DNA of 6,560 nt from positions 1 through 6,560 of the forward strand of contig JAIXVS010000157.1 in NCBI GenBank assembly GCA_027482795.1, in the 5' to 3' direction. Origin of the DNA: Rhodobacter sp. Its GTDB lineage: Bacteria > Pseudomonadota > Alphaproteobacteria > Rhodobacterales > Rhodobacteraceae. Under the pieces are notes generated by a model, which saw nothing but the letters and a program-made list of their open reading frames with translations, made no database searches and was not told the DNA's origin. This document shows positions 6,517 to 6,560 of this stretch, in pieces. Numbering within the stretch: the first letter of the stretch is position 1; each line of letters opens with the position of its first letter. A program made the translations under genes and the position numbers.

Positions 6517-6540
6517 GGCGCGGCACAGAGATGCCACGCC
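6517..6540. repeat. Inverted repeat upstream of brnT
   Basis: GGCG-C-GGCA (6517-6525) and TGCC-A-CGCC (6532-6540) can form a 9-position stem around the 6-base loop CAGAGA. There is one C/A mismatch on the plus strand, which becomes a G-U wobble on the minus strand. No clear T-run follows on either strand, so it is a poor terminator. It could be an operator or the tail of an element that lies mostly outside the window. Confidence 0.5.
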
Positions 6541-6560
6541 TTTGGGCCATTAGGCTTTAC

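Noticed and set aside
6236..6517. 93-codon plus-strand open frame opposite brnT
   Set aside because: It is antisense to a recognised toxin, is Arg/Ser-rich, has no known domain, and ends inside the brnT upstream region.
6469..6537. N-terminal extension of brnT to ATG 6537
   Set aside because: The extra 23 residues do not match the BrnT family, the start has no ribosome site, and the extension would cover the promoter-like AT-rich patch.

Overview
The window is G+C-rich, densely coded, and has strong G/C third-position bias. It looks like alphaproteobacterial chromosome. A Rhodobacteraceae-type host is my best guess from codon style and from the A2M-pbpC pair, but no rRNA or other marker gene is present to prove it. 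Five complete genes and one partial gene fill almost all of it, and no stretch over 300 bases lacks a gene.

Left part (bases 1-5249, + strand): the C-terminal portion of a bacterial alpha-2-macroglobulin with an intact CTEQ thioester motif is followed after 3 bases by pbpC (penicillin-binding protein 1C, with all catalytic motifs intact). After a 47-base gap comes a 12-TM MFS transporter. The A2M/PBP1C pair is a known periplasmic partnership: A2M traps incoming proteases, and PBP1C is thought to repair peptidoglycan at the breach. The transporter's link to this pair is unknown. A perfect TTGACA hexamer directly after the pbpC stop hints that the transporter may have its own promoter.

Right part (5209-6468, - strand): a BrnT/BrnA type II toxin-antitoxin pair (toxin first, 14-base overlap) is followed after 41 bases by a PPP-type calcineurin-like metallophosphatase. 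The phosphatase gene runs convergently into the MFS gene and overlaps its last 41 bases. The toxin gene has an AT-rich promoter-like box placed so that its mRNA may be leaderless. A short imperfect dyad over that box is a candidate BrnA operator.

No tRNA, rRNA, CRISPR array, insertion sequence or convincing rho-independent terminator was found. I see no clearly new system. The points most worth a second look are the junctions: the single in-frame amber codon between A2M and pbpC, the divergent N-terminal motif of BrnT, the possible translational chain from brnA through a 14-codon mini-ORF to the phosphatase, and the C8 tract inside pbpC.
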